Below, one piece after another: positions 44,093-52,701 of a stretch of 64,000 nt of DNA (position 1 is its first letter; every line of letters begins with the position of its first letter). The stretch is from Nodosilinea nodulosa PCC 7104 (GTDB lineage: Bacteria > Cyanobacteriota > Cyanobacteriia > Phormidesmidales > Phormidesmidaceae). The notes beneath the pieces are model-generated. The model saw nothing but the letters and a program-made list of their open reading frames with translations. It was not told where the DNA came from and made no database searches. The position numbers and the translations under genes are program-made. The stretch lies in the NCBI RefSeq assembly GCF_000309385.1, contig NZ_JH976537.1, positions 1,762,214 to 1,826,213 on the forward strand, read 5' to 3'.

Positions 44093-44106
44093 GCAAGTTT
44101 TTATAC
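44093..44106 (-). promoter_or_regulatory. Near-consensus NtcA-like site upstream of amt
   Basis: On the minus strand GTA-N8-TGC, one base off GTA-N8-TAC, lies about 70 bases before the amt start. The spacing to a TATGGG or TTATAA -10 is 26 bases or more, longer than the usual 22-23. It is a weak candidate. Confidence 0.25.
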
Positions 44107-44122
44107 CACCAAAAGATTAGGA

Positions 44123-45913
44123 TTAGTCTTCCTCAGGCTCGTAGGTGGAGGCGATGGAGAGTTCCTCCAGCTGGGCTGCGTCGACCGGCGATGGGGCCTG
44201 GGTGAGCAGGCAGCGGGCCTGCTGGGTTTTGGGGAAGGCGATCGCATCTCGAATCGACTCCTCGCCCGCCATCAGCATGACGATGCGGTCGAGCCCGTAG
44301 GCGATGCCGCCGTGGGGCGGGGTGCCGTACTCAAACGCCTCCAGCAAAAAGCCAAACTTGTCGCGGGCCTCCTGCTCCGATAGACCAATGGTTTCAAACA
44401 CCTGGCTCTGCACCTCGGGCTGGTAGATGCGGAGGCTGCCGCCGCCAATTTCGTAGCCGTTGAGCACGATGTCGTAGGCGATCGCGCGGGCAGTCTTGAG
44501 GTCGTCGATGTCGTCAGGATTGGGCGCAGTGAAGGGATGGTGCAGGGCTTCGAGGCGCTGCTGGTCGGCGTTCCACTCGAACATAGGGAAGTCGGTCACC
44601 CACAGCAGGTTGAGCGCGTCTGCGGGGATCAGGTCCATTTCGCGGGCGATCGCCTGGCGCAAGCGATCCAGCGTGGCATTCACCATGGCAGTTGGCCCCG
44701 CCCCAAACAGCAACAGCGTGCCGTCGGTAGCCCCAGTGCGGCGCAGCAGTTCCGCCATTTGCTCGGCATTCAGGTTGTCTTTGATTGCGCCAATGGTGTC
44801 TACCGCACCGTCGGCCCGTACCCGCACGTAGGCCAGGCCCTTGGCCCCAGCATCGGCAGCAATCTTAAACAGGTCGCCGCCGGGCTTAATCCGCACGTTG
44901 GAGATCTGGTCGTTACCGCTGGGAATCGGCAGCACCTTGACGATGCCGCCATCGGCTACCGCGCCGGAAAACACCTTAAAGCCGCAGTCGCGTACCAGGT
45001 CAGACACATCCACCAGCTCCAGGCCGTAGCGGGTGTCGGGCTTGTCGCAGCCGTAGCGATCCATCGCCTCGGCGTAGGTCAGGCGGGGGAAGGGGCGAGG
45101 GATATCAACGCCCTTGACTTCCTTAAAGATGTGGGCCACCAGGGCTTCATTTAGCGCCAGGATCTCGTCCTGGGTCATGAAGCTCATTTCCATGTCGAGC
45201 TGGGTGAACTCGGGCTGGCGATCGGCCCGCAAATCTTCGTCGCGGAAGCAGCGGGCAATTTGGTAGTAGCGATCGACCCCCGACACCATCAGCAGCTGCT
45301 TGAAAAGCTGGGGCGACTGGGGCAGGGCGTAAAATTCGCCAGGGTTGACCCGCGAGGGCACCAGATAGTCCCGCGCGCCCTCGGGAGTCGAGCGGGTAAG
45401 AATGGGAGTTTCGACTTCAAAGAAGCCCTCTTGATCTTCTAAAAAGCGACGAATGGCCTTGGTGACTTCGTGGCGAATGCGCAGGTTCTGGGCCATCCGC
45501 TCCCGCCGCAGGTCTAAATATCGATAGCGCAGGCGCAAGTCTTCGCGCACGGTTTCTGAGTCGGCGGTGGAGACCTGGAAGGGCAGCGGCTTGCGCACTG
45601 CGTTCAATAGCTCAATGGTGTCGGCGTAGATCTCAATCTCGCCGGTAGGCAGCTTGGGGTTCACAGAACCCTCCTGGCGCTGGCTGACCCGGCCCTCGAT
45701 TTTGACCACGTACTCGTTGCGCAGCGGGTCGGCCTGGGGATAGGAGGCCGGAGTGCGTTCGGGATCGCTGACAATTTGCACGACGCCAGTGCGATCGCGC
45801 AGATCAATAAAAATAACGCCCCCATGGTCGCGGCGGCGGTCTACCCAGCCGAACAGAGTAACGGTGCTGCCAATGTCGCTGGCCCGCAGAGTGCCGCAGT
45901 AGTGGGTGCGCAT
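44123..45913 (-). CDS. aspS: Aspartyl-tRNA synthetase
   Basis: A 596-residue class IIb synthetase of the bacterial type. The OB-fold anticodon-binding domain opens with [12 protein letters not shown] and [17 protein letters not shown]; motif 2 is [23 protein letters not shown] around residue 220, the bacterial insertion domain follows, and motif 3 is [12 protein letters not shown] (about 552-563). It charges tRNA-Asp, and possibly tRNA-Asn in organisms using the amidotransferase route. It is upstream of amt on the same strand, but amt has its own leader. Confidence 0.97.
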   Translation of the reverse strand: MRTHYCGTLRASDIGSTVTLFGWVDRRRDHGGVIFIDLRDRTGVVQIVSDPERTPASYPQADPLRNEYVVKIEGRVSQRQEGSVNPKLPTGEIEIYADTIELLNAVRKPLPFQVSTADSETVREDLRLRYRYLDLRRERMAQNLRIRHEVTKAIRRFLEDQEGFFEVETPILTRSTPEGARDYLVPSRVNPGEFYALPQSPQLFKQLLMVSGVDRYYQIARCFRDEDLRADRQPEFTQLDMEMSFMTQDEILALNEALVAHIFKEVKGVDIPRPFPRLTYAEAMDRYGCDKPDTRYGLELVDVSDLVRDCGFKVFSGAVADGGIVKVLPIPSGNDQISNVRIKPGGDLFKIAADAGAKGLAYVRVRADGAVDTIGAIKDNLNAEQMAELLRRTGATDGTLLLFGAGPTAMVNATLDRLRQAIAREMDLIPADALNLLWVTDFPMFEWNADQQRLEALHHPFTAPNPDDIDDLKTARAIAYDIVLNGYEIGGGSLRIYQPEVQSQVFETIGLSEQEARDKFGFLLEAFEYGTPPHGGIAYGLDRIVMLMAGEESIRDAIAFPKTQQARCLLTQAPSPVDAAQLEELSIASTYEPEED

Positions 45914-46067
45914 AGTGAACTTAGCTTATTTTTCAAAACCTTCCCATTATCTAGGATAGTGGGTGAGCTTGAAAGCTATTTTTTTGAGCGAATTTCTAAC
46001 CATATTTCCCGCTCGGCTCAGGCAGCCGAGCGAGCGGGAGAGCAACGGGATGAGGAGGCGTGAAACC

Positions 46068-46817
46068 ATGGTTTGGGTGCGGTGCGGGCAGCAGTGGATT
46101 GCAGATATAGACGCGATCGTTTTCGACAAAGACGGCACCCTGGCCGATTCCCATCAGCTGTTGCAGCGCACGGCGCTGGCACGGGCCGAGGCCTGTGCAG
46201 CGGCGGCTGAAGCTGGAGATGCCATCGTTCAAGCTCTGTTGACCTGCTTTGGGGTTTCCTTCGACGGCATTGACCCCGACGGGCTGATGGCAGCAGGCAC
46301 CCGCGAGGCCAATCGACAGGGCGCGATCGCGGTGCTGGTGAACGCAGGCTATCCCCTAGAAAAGGCTACAGCTTGGGTGGTTGACGGCTTTGCCGCCGTG
46401 AATGCCGCGCGCAGCGGTAAGGCCGCCTATACCCCTCCCTTTGACAGCACGGCGGCGATGCTTGAGCGGCTACACCACAGTCCGTTGAAAATGGGGGTGC
46501 TGTCGTCGGATAGCACGGCCTATGTGGAAGAGTTTTTGAGCCACTATGGTCTGCTGGACTGGGTCGATCAGTGGCGGGGCACAGAGCCAACCGATCCGCC
46601 TAAACCTGACCCAACCTTGCTGAGGGACATGTGCGATCGCCTCGGTGTTCCAGTTGCTCGCACTCTCGTTGTCGGGGATAGCTGGGCTGACCAGGCGTTG
46701 GCGGAGCAGGCCGAGGCCGCAGGCTTTGTCTCGGTGTCCAAATTCTGGGGGCGATCGCCCGTACCCGGCGCTACCCTGGTACTTAGCAACTGGGATGACC
46801 TGGAGGTCCAGGCCTGA
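46068..46817 (+). CDS. HAD family hydrolase (phosphoglycolate phosphatase-like)
   Basis: A 249-residue haloacid-dehalogenase phosphatase. Motif I is DKDGT (D20-T24, FDKDGTLADSH), motif II is VLSSDST, motif III Lys is in PPKPDPTLLRDMC, and motif IV is VVGDSWADQALA. A helical cap of the C1 type sits between motifs I and II. Family members dephosphorylate small metabolites such as phosphoglycolate. The frame is open to 45963, but AGGAGG nine bases before 46068 fixes the start. It is followed 51 bases later by the DUF1802 gene, probably one operon. Confidence 0.9.
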   Translation: MVWVRCGQQWIADIDAIVFDKDGTLADSHQLLQRTALARAEACAAAAEAGDAIVQALLTCFGVSFDGIDPDGLMAAGTREANRQGAIAVLVNAGYPLEKATAWVVDGFAAVNAARSGKAAYTPPFDSTAAMLERLHHSPLKMGVLSSDSTAYVEEFLSHYGLLDWVDQWRGTEPTDPPKPDPTLLRDMCDRLGVPVARTLVVGDSWADQALAEQAEAAGFVSVSKFWGRSPVPGATLVLSNWDDLEVQA

Positions 46818-46868
46818 TCCCCCGTTGGGTGGTGCAGGACGGCTCCCACAACTACGGAGACTACAGCA

Positions 46869-47444
46869 ATGGTGTCGTGGGTTCTGAAGGAATGGCAGGC
46901 GGCGATCGCGGCGCTGCTGCGGGGCGACACTATCCTGTTGCTGCGCAAGGGCGGCATTCGCGAGGCCAAGGGGCAGTTTGCGCTGGCGGCCCGCGAGGTC
47001 TTGCTGCTGCCCACCCTGGAGCACCAAAAGCTGGATCTATTGAAGGATGACTTTCGGTCTTTGGCCCATTTGGAATTGCCTGATCCGTCTGACCAGGTGC
47101 GATTTGAGGGATGGGCGACCATTACCCATGCTTTTCTGCTCCAGGCGGAAGCGGAGGTGGCCCCGCTGCTGCCCTACCTGGTGTGGAACGAGCAGTTTGT
47201 GGCGGAACGGTTGAGCTGGCAGCCCGATCGCCCCCTCTACGCGCTGCTGCTGCGGGCCTATCGGTTCGAGTCACCGCTGCTGCTGCCCCGCCACAAAGGC
47301 TACAGCGGCTGCCGATCGTGGGTTGAAATTGGTGAGGATGTTTCGGTGGAACGTAGCCTGCCTGCCTTGACGGATGGGGCCTACACCCGCCAGGTAAATG
47401 CCGTTTTGGCCTCGGTTCCCTCGGTTGCCGCGATCGTGCCGTAG
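46869..47444 (+). CDS. DUF1802 family protein
   Basis: A 191-residue protein with the DUF1802 opening LKEWQAAIAALLRGDTILLLRKGGIREAKGQ-like segment (residues 6-36) and LLLPTLEHQ shortly after. The family has no known function; the predicted fold is alpha/beta, without membrane segments. Its stop codon falls inside the left arm of a 19-base inverted repeat that also contains the stop of the convergent TPR gene. Confidence 0.88.
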   Translation: MVSWVLKEWQAAIAALLRGDTILLLRKGGIREAKGQFALAAREVLLLPTLEHQKLDLLKDDFRSLAHLELPDPSDQVRFEGWATITHAFLLQAEAEVAPLLPYLVWNEQFVAERLSWQPDRPLYALLLRAYRFESPLLLPRHKGYSGCRSWVEIGEDVSVERSLPALTDGAYTRQVNAVLASVPSVAAIVP

Positions 47445-47715
47445 GGTGCATTCGCGGCCTGCATAGGCTTAGGTACAGGCACACAACCTGCGCTGGGCCG
47501 CAAGGCACCGGCTAAAGAATAGGGAGTTTTGCAATGGGTGGGCCAGGCCGCGAGACCGAGAAACCGGGTTTCTGAGCCAAATGCCGGGATCTGAGCACCG
47601 CACAGCAGAAACCCGGTTTCTGGATGCCGGGATGTTTGCGATGGGTGGGCGGTGCATTGCGGCGCAAGGATTGGCGGGCTGGAGGCGTGAGTTTAGGGCC
47701 GCGAATGCACCCTAC
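47441..47715. repeat. 275-bp element with 19-bp perfect terminal inverted repeats
   Basis: GTAGGGTGCATTCGCGGCC at 47441-47459 is exactly inverted at 47697-47715. Inside are a pair of AAACCGGGTTTCT/AAACCCGGTTTCT palindromes (47560-47622) and two direct copies of GC(A/G)ATGGGTGGGC. The arms contain the stop codons of both convergent genes. It has no coding potential and resembles a small non-autonomous or palindromic element. Confidence 0.75.
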
Positions 47716-49439
47716 CGCAGGAGCCACCAAGCAAGGGCGGCAATACCGAGACCCACCAAAAACCACATGGCTACGGGCACCCGCTGGGAGCGCGTCGGTG
47801 AAGGGCTGGGGGTGGAGGTGGGCAGCGACTTGGCCAGCCAATCGGGTTCTGAGGGTTTGGGTTCGCCAATGGTGGGGGCTGCTTTTGGCTCTACCACAAC
47901 CATTTGACTGAGGTTGTAGAGGGCTTGGTCGCAGTCTTCTACATCTTTGGTAAGCCCCATATCTTTATACAGCGCCTTTGCAGCTTCATAGGCCGAGCGA
48001 GCCTCCCATTTTTGGTCTACTCTGGCGAGCGCATTGCCAAGATTCAAGAGGGAAGCCGCCTCGCCACGGCGCTCGCCGATCTCCCGCGCGATCGCTAACG
48101 ACTGCTGGTGGTACTCAATCGCCTGTTGGTATTGGCCCAGCGAATCGTACGCATTGCCCAAATTGCCGAGGGAATAGGCTTCGCCACGGCGATCGCCGAT
48201 CTCCCGCTTGATAACTAGCGATTGCTGGTGGTACTCAATCGCCTGTTGGTATTGGCCCAGCGAATGGTACGCATTGCCCAAATTGCCGAGGGAATAGGCT
48301 TCCCCTTGGCGACTTTCCTGCGGAAACGCTTCGCGAACGCCGATCTCCCGCGTGATCGCTAAGTCCTGCTGATGGTACTCAATGGCCTGTTGGTATTGGC
48401 CCAGTGAATCGTACGCAAGACCCAAATTACCGAGCGAAGCCGCCTCGTCTCGGCGATCGCCGATCTCCCGCGCGATCGCTAACCACTGCTGGTAGTACTC
48501 AATGGCCTGTTGGTATTGGCCCAGTGAATAGTACGCAATGCCCAAACCGCCCAGGGAACTGGCTTCCCCTTGGCGATCGCCGATCTCCCGCGCGATCGCT
48601 AACGACTGCTCGTAATAGTCCAGCGCTTGAAACGGTCGCCCGCAGTAGTACAGCGCATCCCCCAAGTTTCGTAGCGATCTGGCCTGCCCGGCAGTGTCGG
48701 TTTTGGCCAGGGCCAGGGCTTTTTCGTAAAGTTCTAGCGCCTGCTTGTAGTCGTACTTGCCCGCGTAAGCTTCGCCCAGGTTGTTGTAGAGCGTAATCAG
48801 CAGCGGCGACTCTGGGGCAGTTTGCTCTAATTGGGCGATCTGCTGTTGCAAATCTTCAATGGCGACCGTGCTACTGGGTTCTTCTATTGCTCCAGTGCGG
48901 CTGGGCACCGGCACCAGCCTACTCTGCTCCGGCACCCGCACCTCGGCCACAAACTCAAACACGCCGCCGCGCCAGCTCCAAAAGTCGGGGGCCTGCTGGG
49001 CCAGGCGGGTCGCCACCGCATCCGGCAGCCACAGCACGATGGGGAAGGCAAAATTTCGCAGCGCTTCCCGCGTCCACTGCAACGAAAAGAAAAATTTCTC
49101 CTGCTCAGATTTTTCGTCGCTCAGGCGCACCCCCAGCAGTTCGCCCGCGTTCAGAACCGTCACCACGGCAGGTTCCCCATTTTGCAGGGCCGGGGTTTGG
49201 GTCACCAGGTCTTCCAGGGTGGCCCGCAGACTGGGGCGCTTGGGGTCAAGACGGGCGCGCAGGGGGGCAATGCCCTGGGCTTTCAGGTCGGCTTCGTAGG
49301 CGGTAATCAGCTGGTCTTGCAGGTTGCGATCGTCCGTAATGGCCACCAGCAAATCGAGCTGCTGGCTATTGAGGGTCAGCGTCAGCAGCAGCTTGCGGTA
49401 CTCGCGATCGTTCAGGGGTGAGAGGTCAGCAGGGGGCAT
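47712..49439 (-). CDS. Tail-anchored TPR protein with an N-terminal domain of unknown function
   Basis: A 575-residue protein. The first 175 residues form an alpha/beta domain (KLLLTLTLNSQQLDLLVAI, VVTVLNAGELLGVRL, APDFWSWRGGVFEF) that I have seen described mainly in cyanobacterial ATPase/TPR proteins. Residues about 205-500 hold seven or more 40-residue TPRs (SLGNLGNAYDSLGQYQQAIEY), of which five are nearly identical in DNA. A Pro/Ser linker leads to one C-terminal helix (WFLVGLGIAALAWWLL), giving a tail-anchored protein with the TPRs in the cytoplasm. It follows the P-loop ATPase on the same strand. The ATG at 49439 is preferred over 49511. Confidence 0.8.
   Translation of the reverse strand: MPPADLSPLNDREYRKLLLTLTLNSQQLDLLVAITDDRNLQDQLITAYEADLKAQGIAPLRARLDPKRPSLRATLEDLVTQTPALQNGEPAVVTVLNAGELLGVRLSDEKSEQEKFFFSLQWTREALRNFAFPIVLWLPDAVATRLAQQAPDFWSWRGGVFEFVAEVRVPEQSRLVPVPSRTGAIEEPSSTVAIEDLQQQIAQLEQTAPESPLLITLYNNLGEAYAGKYDYKQALELYEKALALAKTDTAGQARSLRNLGDALYYCGRPFQALDYYEQSLAIAREIGDRQGEASSLGGLGIAYYSLGQYQQAIEYYQQWLAIAREIGDRRDEAASLGNLGLAYDSLGQYQQAIEYHQQDLAITREIGVREAFPQESRQGEAYSLGNLGNAYHSLGQYQQAIEYHQQSLVIKREIGDRRGEAYSLGNLGNAYDSLGQYQQAIEYHQQSLAIAREIGERRGEAASLLNLGNALARVDQKWEARSAYEAAKALYKDMGLTKDVEDCDQALYNLSQMVVVEPKAAPTIGEPKPSEPDWLAKSLPTSTPSPSPTRSQRVPVAMWFLVGLGIAALAWWLLR
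48078..48602 (-). repeat. Tandem 120-bp TPR-coding units
   Basis: The string GATCTCCCGC recurs at 48078, 48198, 48342, 48462 and 48582, a 120-base period with one unit of 144. The units are nearly identical, pointing to recent duplication or gene conversion within the TPR gene. Confidence 0.85.
48313..48338 (-). repeat. 24-bp in-frame insertion at a HIP1 site inside the TPR array
   Basis: Where other TPR units have GGCGATCGCC, this one has about 24 extra bases (CTTTCCTGCGG, AACGCTTCGCGAAC). It adds eight residues (VREAFPQES region) without breaking the frame. The inserted sequence is like short interspersed repeats known from filamentous cyanobacteria. Confidence 0.65.
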
Positions 49440-49462
49440 TGCCAAACCAGGGTTGTGGTTAT

Positions 49463-49542
49463 CCCCTCCTGGGAGGGGCAGGGGTGGGTTAGCCCAGTCC
49501 CCGCAGCCCACCCCGCCCTGCGGGCACCCCTCCTAGGAGGGG
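49463..49542. repeat. Palindromic intergenic repeat between ATPase and TPR genes
   Basis: CCCCTCCTGGGAGGGGCAGG and, inverted, CACCCCTCCTAGGAGGGG form an imperfect stem around 30 bases of spacer. This type of repeat is frequent between cyanobacterial genes. It may attenuate read-through from the ATPase into the TPR gene. Confidence 0.6.
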
Positions 49543-49549
49543 AGGAGGG

Positions 49550-50830
49550 CTAGATCAGATCTTTGCGCTTCAGCAGGTCGGTCACCAGGGGGTGCAGGTC
49601 ATACCAAAGGTCGTCATTCTCATATTCCAGCACATATAGCCCGTGGAGGAGTTCTAGAAACTTAGGGTCGCTTGTATCAGGCGGCGTAAACGACTCGTAG
49701 GTTTGCCGCAGCAGTTCGTAGAGGTTATTGCCCAGGGGACGGGCGTACTGCTTGCGCAACTCCCTCACAGCAGCGGTTAAAATCTCACCGTCAATTTTCA
49801 CATCGCGGACTTCAGGCTCCAGCTCAAACCGCAGCATACATTCGCGGCAGCATTCTTGCCCCAGCCGCACCAGCTCTCGCAGCACACCGCCGCTGAGCAA
49901 CACCATCTGCCGCAGCACATCAGGTTCGATCAGGTCGGCATCAATGCGCCGTTCGAGAATGCTTTGTAACCGAGCGACGTTGGCCTCTATGGGCTGGGCA
50001 TCGGGCTGGTGAGAGGCCTCACGGGTAAAAAACTTGGTCACCGAGAGCAGTAGAATCGAGCTTTGGGTCTCTAGAATTTCGACCAACTCTGGCTCTCGCA
50101 CTACCGCAATGGGAATGGTAAACAGAATCCGAATTTGAGGGGAAAAGAGGGCATTGATATTGTCGCGGAAGATGGGCTCCACCACCCCTAGATCGAGCTT
50201 GTCGAGGTCGTCGATGATTACCAGCACCTCTTTGCCCGTGGCGTTTTGAATAGCGGCAGCAATCTGATCAATGCGATCAGTCAAATCCGAGACCCGCCGC
50301 TCATAAGTCTCCCGAATCTCTTCCCGAAAGGAGTCTTCCTTTTGGAGCTTAGCAGTGAACACCTCGAAGAAATTGCCTCCTGCGCCCATTTCCTGCTTGA
50401 GCTGCTCGGTGTAGACGCTCGTCTTGGTCCGGGTAAACCAGCTCTTCAGCTCCTCCTGAAGGCTGGGAGAAATGGGTGCATCATTTTTGATCGCCCGTTC
50501 CAAAAGCCGTAACGCGATCGCGTAGAGAATGTTGATGTGGTTCACGTCCGACATCTCCACCATATTGGCGATGGAGAAAAATTCGACGAACAGCCCTCGC
50601 TTACGCACCTCTAGGGCCAGTTCGTTGAGTAGGGTGGTTTTGCCGCAGCCCCGGTGGCCCGTAAAGATCAGCTTGCCGTTGGCCTCGCTGGCGACGATAG
50701 CGCTACGCAGCCGGGCCAGGGTCTCTGGGCTGTGGGTAATGCGAAACCGCTCAATGTCCTCTGATTTGAGCAGCGGAAACAGATTGAGTTTGCGGTAGGT
50801 GTCGATATACCGCTGATAGAGGTCGTTCAC
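49550..50830 (-). CDS. P-loop ATPase of AAA/STAND-like type
   Basis: A 426-residue ATPase. Walker A is GHRGCGKT (G58-T65) and Walker B is EVLVIIDDLDKLD (201-213); a sensor-like ILFTIPIAVV follows. After the core there is a helical region with LSGGVLRELVRLGQE and a C-terminal winged-helix-like part (ELLHGLYVLEY), a layout similar to KAP or STAND-type regulatory ATPases. No effector domain is fused to it. The start is GTG, 29 bases after the stop of the acyltransferase gene. With the tail-anchored TPR protein downstream it may form a membrane-linked switch; function unknown. Confidence 0.8.
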   Translation of the reverse strand: MNDLYQRYIDTYRKLNLFPLLKSEDIERFRITHSPETLARLRSAIVASEANGKLIFTGHRGCGKTTLLNELALEVRKRGLFVEFFSIANMVEMSDVNHINILYAIALRLLERAIKNDAPISPSLQEELKSWFTRTKTSVYTEQLKQEMGAGGNFFEVFTAKLQKEDSFREEIRETYERRVSDLTDRIDQIAAAIQNATGKEVLVIIDDLDKLDLGVVEPIFRDNINALFSPQIRILFTIPIAVVREPELVEILETQSSILLLSVTKFFTREASHQPDAQPIEANVARLQSILERRIDADLIEPDVLRQMVLLSGGVLRELVRLGQECCRECMLRFELEPEVRDVKIDGEILTAAVRELRKQYARPLGNNLYELLRQTYESFTPPDTSDPKFLELLHGLYVLEYENDDLWYDLHPLVTDLLKRKDLI

Positions 50831-50859
50831 CGCCCCAGCCTCGTAGAGAACCTAGCCCA

Positions 50860-52281
50860 TCATACCGAAGGCGGCGGTGGAATCATGGCTTCCAGGGCCG
50901 CCTGCAGGTCGGCGGTGAGCTGGGCGACGGCCTGTTTGCGGTTGGCTTTGTAGTCGGGCCAGCGATCGCTGACCGAAATCGGCTCCCCCACCGTCAGCAC
51001 CGCTCGCTGCGGCCCCAGCTTGGGCCGGGGAAAAGGACTTTTGCCCTGAATTAAACACACCGTGTCGCGCAAAATCATTACGGTTTCGGCAAAGCGTTCG
51101 GCTGAGGGGCGCTGGCGCACGTACTGCCCGGTGACGGCCACAAAGCTCTCGACCAGCCGCATGTGCCACATGCGCAGGCTGGCCTCTTCGGCCTCGCGAT
51201 CGGCCAGCCCTCGCGCTACGTCAGACAGGGGCTGATCTGCGGCGAGGTCTTGGCGAAAGATGCGATCCCACCCGGCCTGCTCAATGCGACGACAGCGATC
51301 GATGGCGCTGCCCTTAGCGGGTAGCTGAAAGTAGGTTTCGGCTACTTGAAGGGCGGCATTCATCAAGGCTTCGAGGCGACTTGCGAAGCGATCTGTGCCG
51401 CCGTCGCTCAGGGTCTGGGCTGGCCGAGCAGCATCGGCAACGGCCAAGCCAGCGCCGTAGACCCGGTTGTAATAGCCTTCCATCAGGGTTAAGAGGTGTT
51501 CGCCCAGGGTGTAGAGACGGTGGTAGCGGTACTCCACAGCCGCTTCCGACGTGTTTCCTAAAGGGTAAATGGCATCGGAAGAAGTCAGTCCATTCTCTTG
51601 CTCTAGGCGATGGAGCCAGCGATCGAGTTCGGCCCAGGGCGGGGTGAGGTAGCGGTAGGAAATGCCCAGGGGTGCGATCGCCACCCGTTCAGCCCGACCC
51701 TGACTCTGCATATCTTCCACACACCAAAACCCCATCTGCGCCACCCCGGGCTCCAGGGGGCTGACAATTTCGGTGTGCCCGTTATTACCGCCTTCTGGGG
51801 CGGCGGCGAGGGGCAGCTGGCCGTTGGCAAATAAATCGCGGGCCGAGCGCAGCCCCTGGCGATCGACCTTGCCCCGCTGAATTGGGGTGCCCCCCAGGCG
51901 GCTGTAGACCCACCCGACCGAGGACCCGGCCCACAGGGGAATACCGCGATCGTAGATGAAGTGGCTGTGAACCGGGCGCTTGAGATCGATACCCAGTTCT
52001 CTCGCCCGTTGGGGCACCGCGTACCACATCAAATGGGCCAAACAAAAGGAGTCCAGCGGGCTGGGATGGCGGAAGGCCAGCAAAAAACGGGTCTCTCCGG
52101 CGTTAAAGGCCTTCAGCAAATGTACTAGCCCGTCGGCATTGACCACATCCACTTCCTGAATCTGCTCGCGCCAGCGCATCCAGTAGGGCAGCACCAGACG
52201 CACCAGGGCCAGTACCCAAGGGTTTAGGGCAGGGGGGACAAAGCTTAGGGGCGGCTGGGCGCGGGTGGAGGGGTTAACCAC
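50860..52281 (-). CDS. PlsC-like glycerolipid acyltransferase
   Basis: A 473-residue protein of the 1-acylglycerol-3-phosphate acyltransferase superfamily. The H-x4-D motif is FRHPSPLDSF (about residues 70-79); the second block is GGTPIQRG and the third is AAPEGGNNGHTE. Length is about twice that of simple PlsC, with a helical C-terminal half containing WHMRLVESF. It should transfer acyl groups in membrane lipid synthesis; acceptor unknown. The frame is open to 52341, but the GTG at 52281 (VVNPSTRAQPP) begins where the family resemblance starts; this choice is uncertain. It is followed closely by the ATPase gene. Confidence 0.82.
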   Translation of the reverse strand: MVNPSTRAQPPLSFVPPALNPWVLALVRLVLPYWMRWREQIQEVDVVNADGLVHLLKAFNAGETRFLLAFRHPSPLDSFCLAHLMWYAVPQRARELGIDLKRPVHSHFIYDRGIPLWAGSSVGWVYSRLGGTPIQRGKVDRQGLRSARDLFANGQLPLAAAPEGGNNGHTEIVSPLEPGVAQMGFWCVEDMQSQGRAERVAIAPLGISYRYLTPPWAELDRWLHRLEQENGLTSSDAIYPLGNTSEAAVEYRYHRLYTLGEHLLTLMEGYYNRVYGAGLAVADAARPAQTLSDGGTDRFASRLEALMNAALQVAETYFQLPAKGSAIDRCRRIEQAGWDRIFRQDLAADQPLSDVARGLADREAEEASLRMWHMRLVESFVAVTGQYVRQRPSAERFAETVMILRDTVCLIQGKSPFPRPKLGPQRAVLTVGEPISVSDRWPDYKANRKQAVAQLTADLQAALEAMIPPPPSV

Positions 52282-52701
52282 AGATTGATCCCAGGGGCAA
52301 AACGTTGAGAACACCCCGATGATATAGCAGAGCAGGGGCAAACTCCTTCGGCTGCGCCAGTCAGTTAAAGCCCCTCAGTACATTTGCGGATAAATCATAA
52401 AGCTTTTATAAGCGACTCTAGCCCTAGGATTGTGTAACCCGTACAAAGCCAGTTTAATGGCAGGAGCCAAACCCGACCGGGCCAGGCACCTGAGGAAAAT
52501 CGTCGCGGGCAAGTTGCCCATTCCCTTTTCAAGTCCCTAAGGAGTTTCTAAACCGCTTCAGGCCACTGGCCTATGGCGTGGGTGCACGAGACCAGGTCCA
52601 CCAGAACCACGACTCCCACGGGGAGGGCTTCGGCCCAAGCTGCTGCGGTGAGTGGGTGGCCCCTTCTAGAGACACAGTTAGTGGTAGATCGACGGTTCAC
52701 T
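52282..52701. other. Intergenic region between acyltransferase and FHA genes
   Basis: About 420 bases between divergent genes. It must hold both promoters. The forward frame from 52573 is open but translates to unlikely sequence (Thr/Arg-rich). I see no repeat or RNA structure with confidence. Confidence 0.4.
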
